This document shows, in pieces, positions 59,750 through 64,000 of a DNA stretch of 64,000 nt. Within the stretch, counting starts at the first letter, position 1, and each line of letters starts with the position of its first letter. This DNA is from Sordaria brevicollis. Lineage: Eukaryota > Ascomycota > Sordariomycetes > Sordariales > Sordariaceae. Both the position numbers and the translations under genes were made by a program. The stretch spans positions 124,001 through 188,000 of the forward strand of contig JAUTDP010000008.1 in NCBI GenBank assembly GCA_033439795.1. The letters run 5' to 3'. The notes beneath the pieces were generated by a model. It made no database searches and was not told the DNA's origin. It worked only from the letters and a program-made list of their open reading frames with translations.

Positions 59750-60037
59750 TAATATAGGACACCTTATTTACTAATATTATATATAAAATTACTTAAACCG
59801 ATTGAATTGAATATGGGCATGGGTATACGGGTACTATATCCGTCTGACCGGCAGGTAGTTGCCACCGGGCCGCGGCTAGCGCCGCGTCGGACCCACTCTG
59901 GGATTTCTATAAAGGATTCCCATGGAAAGGCAGCCTTCGGCTCGCCTTCTCCTTTTTATATTATCTTCTTTTACTGCTTTAATACTACTATTGTTTTTAT
60001 ACGTTTGGTATTTGAAGCACCCCAGGTTACCCTATTA
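59750..60037 (+). repeat. 3' LTR of inner gypsy element
   Basis: 288 bp, same length as the left copy, starting TAATATAGGACACC and ending ACCCTATTA. Less mutated than the left LTR in its central and right parts (for example GGATTCCCATGG against GGATTCCTATAG). Confidence 0.92.
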
Positions 60038-63000
60038 GCTAGGGATTGGCTTAACGGTATTAGAATAATTTCTAATTCTTATATTTATAATAAATATTAA
60101 CCTATTTATATTTATTTTTAATATTAATCCTTTAGTATTTCTTCTTCTCTCCCTTCTTCTAAAGTATTAATCGTATCGTTCGCGTTAGTCGGAAAGCTTA
60201 GGGTAATAGAATTAGGCGTTAAATCTTCGAGGATTAGTAATAGTTCGAAAATATTTATTTCGGCGGTATTTATATTATAAAGAATTTTTAATTATATAGC
60301 TAGTTCGTTAAAAGAAATTTTTAAAGATTTATAGAGTTTTTATACGTTACTAGTAAATATTTCGTCCTTATTAAATACGATGTCTCGTATTATAATAATC
60401 GAATTAATATATAAGTTCTAAATCTAATATTAATTCGAAAATTAGTAATTAATTAAATACTTAATTTACGCTCGCTTTTTAAATTTCTTAGTCCTATTTT
60501 TGCTATTTATAATATTGGTTATAAGAATAAAGGTTTTATAATTATAGATTTTTAAATATACGATTATTAAGGAGGGATTCGTTAGAAGAATTTTATTATT
60601 TTTAAAATTAAAGTAAATTTCGAGCCTTTCTTTAGGAGATTTCTAATAATATTTTACTTTAAGCGTTAAATTATATAAATATATTATTATATATATTATT
60701 TTTGGTTATAAAATTTCCGGTAAATTCGTATTAATACGTATTAATATTACTTTCATATTAATTATACCCCTTAAACGTTTTATACTTTTATTTTACATTT
60801 ATGTATAAGAGGCGGAGGGTTTAATAAATATATTATAATAGGTTAATTAGGCTATAATTTTATAATTATTAATTATTTTATTATTATATTCGATTACTTA
60901 AAGAATAATATTGTATTAAGTTTATAAATTTATAAAGAAGTTTTAAAAATTAATTAAAATAATATTAGCTTCTCGGTTATTTAAATAATAAATTTAAATA
61001 TATTTAGATTACCGATTTACGATTATTATTAAATTTAAATATTTTCTATTTTGTATTTTAGTTTTAATATAAAAGAAGAAATCGATAACGAATTATAATT
61101 TTAAATCTTTAAAGTAATTACGAAATTCTTTACGTATTTAGCGCTTTAATTTAATTAAAGTATATAAATTATAATATATTATATCCGGCCCCTTAAAGTA
61201 AACCCTATAGACCTATTTAATAAATTTTACGAATGTATTTAATCTTGGGTAATTAAATCGAAGATATTAACGAAGGGTTTCGCCTTTTTATAATTTCTAT
61301 TAAAAATAATTAGAAATACGTACCGTAAAAGAAAATTCGTTAGCGTTATTTAATATTAAGAGGACGTATTCTAAAATAAATTATTTATATACGGAATAGA
61401 CGTAATAAATTAATAAATTCGTAAAGTTGGAATAAAGGTAACTATTTTTATAATTTTAGTAAATATAGTTATTTTCGAATTATTTTAAAGAAATAAAATT
61501 ATACGCTATATTTAATATTAATATAATATTAGGGAGGATTAATTCCTTTATCCTATTATTATTTTAAATTTTAATAATAATATTTCTATATCCCTTAATA
61601 GTAATTTAATTACTCTTAACCTATATATAATTATTAATATTTACGGGGGTAAGGTTTTTAAAGCGATTAACTTTATTAAAAATATAAATTATTGTATTTA
61701 AATCGAGGATTGTAGAGTCTTTTAACGGGTATACGGCGTAGGAATCCGTAGGTATTAAAAAATTATTCTTATTTATTAAGCAATTATAAAATTACTTTTA
61801 AATAAATTCGTTATCCTTTTATTTGCGTAATTAAATAATAATATTTTTAAACTTTTTATTTTTCTTTATATTTATTAAAGTACGCTTTTTAATCTTTTTA
61901 TTCTCAACTTATCCTTCGAATACGATTTAAGGGCGTATATAATAATATTTATAAATATTATAGCCTTGCTAATTATAAAGCTTATAAATACTATAGTAGG
62001 TTTTACGTATTTATTAGGACGGGGAGGAGGCTTTTTTTTTATTAATTAATTTAGAAGAAGGTTTTTTATTACTATTATTATTTATTAGCGTTATAATTTC
62101 TTCCCGTCCTTCTTTAATATTTATATTAAAGTATTAATTATTATTATTAGGAGCGTCTTTTATAGCGGGCTTTCTATTTAATATAGCCGTAAATACCGTA
62201 CTTTTTAATAGGGGGGTTAGCCAGCCCTTTATTTAAATAGGATTTACCGTTATTATTTTATAAAAGTTTTTAATAATAGTACGGAATTTTATATTTATAT
62301 AATTATTTTTTATAACCTTTTTATTATATTATAATTAATACGAATTTATTTAAGTAGAATAAAGACTTCTTTTAATAATAAAATAGAATTCGGTAAATTA
62401 AATATTGGGATTTATAGCTTTAGGGATTTTGCGCGCTTTATATAGGGCTATAATTTATTCTTATTAAAATAATTAAATTATTTAATTACAATTAGCGTAG
62501 TTAAGGCGTAAAATAGCGATTAATTAGGTTTTAGCTAATTTTTTAGCTTTTTTATCGTTAAAATATATTACTTTAGTAAAATTATTATACTATTTATAAA
62601 TTTCGGAACGTTTAGTAAAATTAATTTCGCGGTATAGATTTTTAATAATTTTTATTATTTATAAATTTAATTGGGTTTTTTTAACCTCGAAATTTATAAT
62701 AATTTTTAAATCGGTACGCTAATTATTTTTTTCGGTTATATAATCGCGATAATTACGCTCGTAATAAAAATTATTACGTATAGCGGTAGTAAATAATTCT
62801 TTAAAGCGGGCCTTTTTTTTAATTACGGTTTTTCCTTTAGGTTCTTCGTTTCTATAATCTTCGATATTAGGTTCGACGGATTTAATAGGCTAAAGTTACC
62901 GGTTTATAAGATCGATATAATCTTATAGCCTTAGGTTTTAGGTTTAGGAAATAAAGGTATTTTCTTAAGCGGGCTAATCCTTTGGCGAATTAAAACGGAT

Positions 63001-63074
63001 ATTATTAATTTTCGACGACGATATTATTATTATTATTATTGGCGTAATTCGGTCGAATCGGTAAGATTCTTAAT
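60038..63074 (-). pseudogene. Outer copia element, gag/integrase side
   Basis: The part of the copia element between the insertion point and its 5' LTR. By order (gag-protease-integrase-RT-RNase H on the minus strand) it should hold gag, protease and integrase. I could not identify single motifs in the RIP-altered sequence, which is over-rich in TpA. Confidence 0.5.
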
Positions 63075-63250
63075 TATAATAATAGTAATAATATTAAGGT
63101 AGTAAAGAAGGCTTAATTGTATATATAATTGTATATAAGACTTTATAGACGTGCAAATCTCTAGTCATTGTAAAATCCCTTAGACTCTAAACCTCGGTTA
63201 TAATTATGTATATTCTGTCCTCCTAGAGTGGGCCACCCAGTATTATAATA
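63075..63250 (-). repeat. Right LTR of outer copia element (5' LTR)
   Basis: 176 bp, starts TATAATAATAG (TG changed to TA) and ends TATTATAATA. Its left, inner part is mutated (TGTGTGTAACTG in the partner reads TATATATAATTG here); its right end (GGGCCACCCAG) is intact where the partner is mutated. Confidence 0.92.
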
Positions 63251-63454
63251 CTATCGTCGTTGTCGTCCTCGATTGTTTATACTTGAACACTTCTCTTATA
63301 TAAATATAGGGCTATTCACCCTCACTCACTAACACATTTCAACAACTCATTTCATTATGAACCACCCGCCACAACCATCACCAATTCATAAATAATCCCT
63401 AAATACAATAATTAGGCACCGGTCCCCATGTGACCCTCACCACAACCACCCATT

Positions 63455-64000
63455 ATGGCGCCCACCTACCGCATCGCCATGGTCTGCGACTTCTTCTTCC
63501 CCCAGCCCGGCGGCATCGAATCCCACATCTACCAACTCTCCACCAAGCTAATCGACCGCGGCCACAAAGTAATCATCATCACGCACGCCTACGAAGGGCG
63601 TACGGGGGTTCGCTATCTCACCAACGGCCTCAAGGTGTATCACGTTCCCTTCCTGGTCATCTACCGCAGCGCCACTTTTCCCACAGTCTTTTCCTTCTTC
63701 CCCGTCTTTCGCAACATTGTGTTGAGGGAAAGAATCGACATCGTCCACGGCCATGCCTCCCTCTCCAGTCTCTGTCATGAAGCAATTCTTCATGCCAGGA
63801 CAATGGGGCTGAGAACGGTCTTTACGGATCACAGTCTATTTGGGTTTGCCGACGCGGCGAGTATCTTGACGAATAAGCTGTTGAAATTCGCCTTGAGCGA
63901 TGTGGATCATGTTATTTGTGTTTCTCACACCTGGTATGTCTCCCCTTTCCCTCTCTCTCCCCCATCACTTTACTGACTGTCCCGCAGCAAAGAAAACACC
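63455..64000 (+). CDS. gpi3: GPI3/PIG-A, catalytic subunit of GPI-GlcNAc transferase (partial)
   Basis: Exon 1 is 63455-63933, intron 63934-63987 (GTATGT...CCGCAG), exon 2 starts at 63988 and leaves the window after five codons; the last base is the window edge. The 163 residues seen match the N-terminal Rossmann half of [77 protein letters not shown], and [13 protein letters not shown] across the splice. It is a GT4-type glycosyltransferase at the ER membrane that moves GlcNAc from UDP-GlcNAc to phosphatidylinositol, the first step of GPI-anchor synthesis. The start is 205 bp from the copia LTR. Confidence 0.95.

Larger units (their letters stand above)
51273..60037 (+). mobile_element. Inner Ty3/gypsy chromovirus, RIP-inactivated, nested in copia element
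   Basis: 8765 bp between two 288-bp LTRs (51273-51560 and 59750-60037), flanked on both sides by the same 5-bp target duplication GCTAG (51268-51272 and 60038-60042). It reads on the plus strand. Pol remains in order: RT, RNase H, integrase zinc finger and core, and a C-terminal chromodomain. All frames are broken by stops, mostly TAA/TAG where Trp, Gln or similar codons are expected. Base change pattern is RIP. This insertion is younger than the copia element it splits. Confidence 0.93.
48818..63250 (-). mobile_element. Outer Ty1/copia LTR retrotransposon, RIP-inactivated, split by a second element
   Basis: Bounded by directly repeated LTRs of 175 and 176 bp. Without the nested insertion it is about 5.7 kb, a usual copia length. 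It reads on the minus strand: the right LTR is the 5' one. Reverse transcriptase remains are on the left part, including LLRALYNL and VFLFFYVDN (YVDD with Asp-to-Asn), with stops where Trp and Gln codons are expected. CpA/TpG are largely changed to TpA, CpG kept: RIP. No intact frame. Left flank is CCATT and right flank CTATC, which could be a duplication CCATC with one C-to-T change in each copy, but this is not proven. Confidence 0.88.

Noticed and set aside
59807..60100. A 97-codon frame over the right gypsy LTR
   Set aside because: It lies almost wholly in LTR sequence and crosses the element edge; it is chance openness.
48818..63250. Possibility that the AT-rich block is a centromere or mitochondrial insertion
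   Set aside because: LTR pairs, an exact target duplication, and copia and gypsy pol motifs explain it as RIP-altered retrotransposons.
1..64000. CRISPR arrays, rRNA genes and dispersed 5S rRNA genes
   Set aside because: None seen on reading; repeats present are simple repeats, minisatellites or LTRs.

Overview
This window is chromosomal DNA of a filamentous ascomycete, most probably Neurospora or a very close Sordariaceae relative. Genes carry short introns (about 50-190 nt, GTRNGY donors, CTAAC/CTGAC-like branch sites, YAG acceptors) and coding third positions are C-rich. A 14.4-kb AT-rich block shows the C-to-T signature of repeat-induced point mutation (RIP): CpA and TpG are largely converted to TpA while CpG is kept. 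The exact species cannot be settled from the sequence alone.

Layout. 0.1-13.8 kb: a GNAT acetyltransferase (-), an SDR oxidoreductase (+), a polyQ/polyA protein (-), a five-exon HSP70/HSPA12-like ATPase (-) and a large coiled-coil protein with an N-terminal octapeptide repeat (+). 14.5-28 kb: an Ede1/Eps15-type endocytic scaffold with three EH domains and a UBA (-), an alpha-tubulin with seven exons (-) and a coiled-coil protein of unknown function (-). 28-42 kb: a double BTB protein (+), the diphthamide/Elongator factor DPH3 (-), a tRNA-Trp(CCA) gene (+), a secreted Ser/Thr-rich probably GPI-anchored protein (-), a tetraspanin-like membrane protein with an unresolved C-terminus (-), frataxin (-), the AP-3 sigma subunit (+) and a small mitochondrial membrane protein (-). 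42-48.5 kb: cytosolic leucyl-tRNA synthetase (+), preceded by a perfect CPC1/Gcn4-type site, and the ribosome-biogenesis helicase Dbp6 (-). 48.8-63.25 kb: two nested, RIP-inactivated LTR retrotransposons. From 63.45 kb: the start of the GPI-anchor glycosyltransferase GPI3/PIG-A (+), which runs off the window.

Most genes are unrelated housekeeping genes arranged singly; this is not a cluster. The most notable structure is the transposon island. A Ty1/copia element (minus strand, 175/176-bp LTRs) was split by a Ty3/gypsy chromovirus (plus strand, two 288-bp LTRs, perfect 5-bp target duplication GCTAG). RIP damage fades out inside the outermost LTRs. The island lies in the shared upstream interval between two divergently transcribed genes, DBP6 and GPI3. 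All gene models were spliced by hand from the sequence; exon coordinates are given so each can be tested against RNA data.
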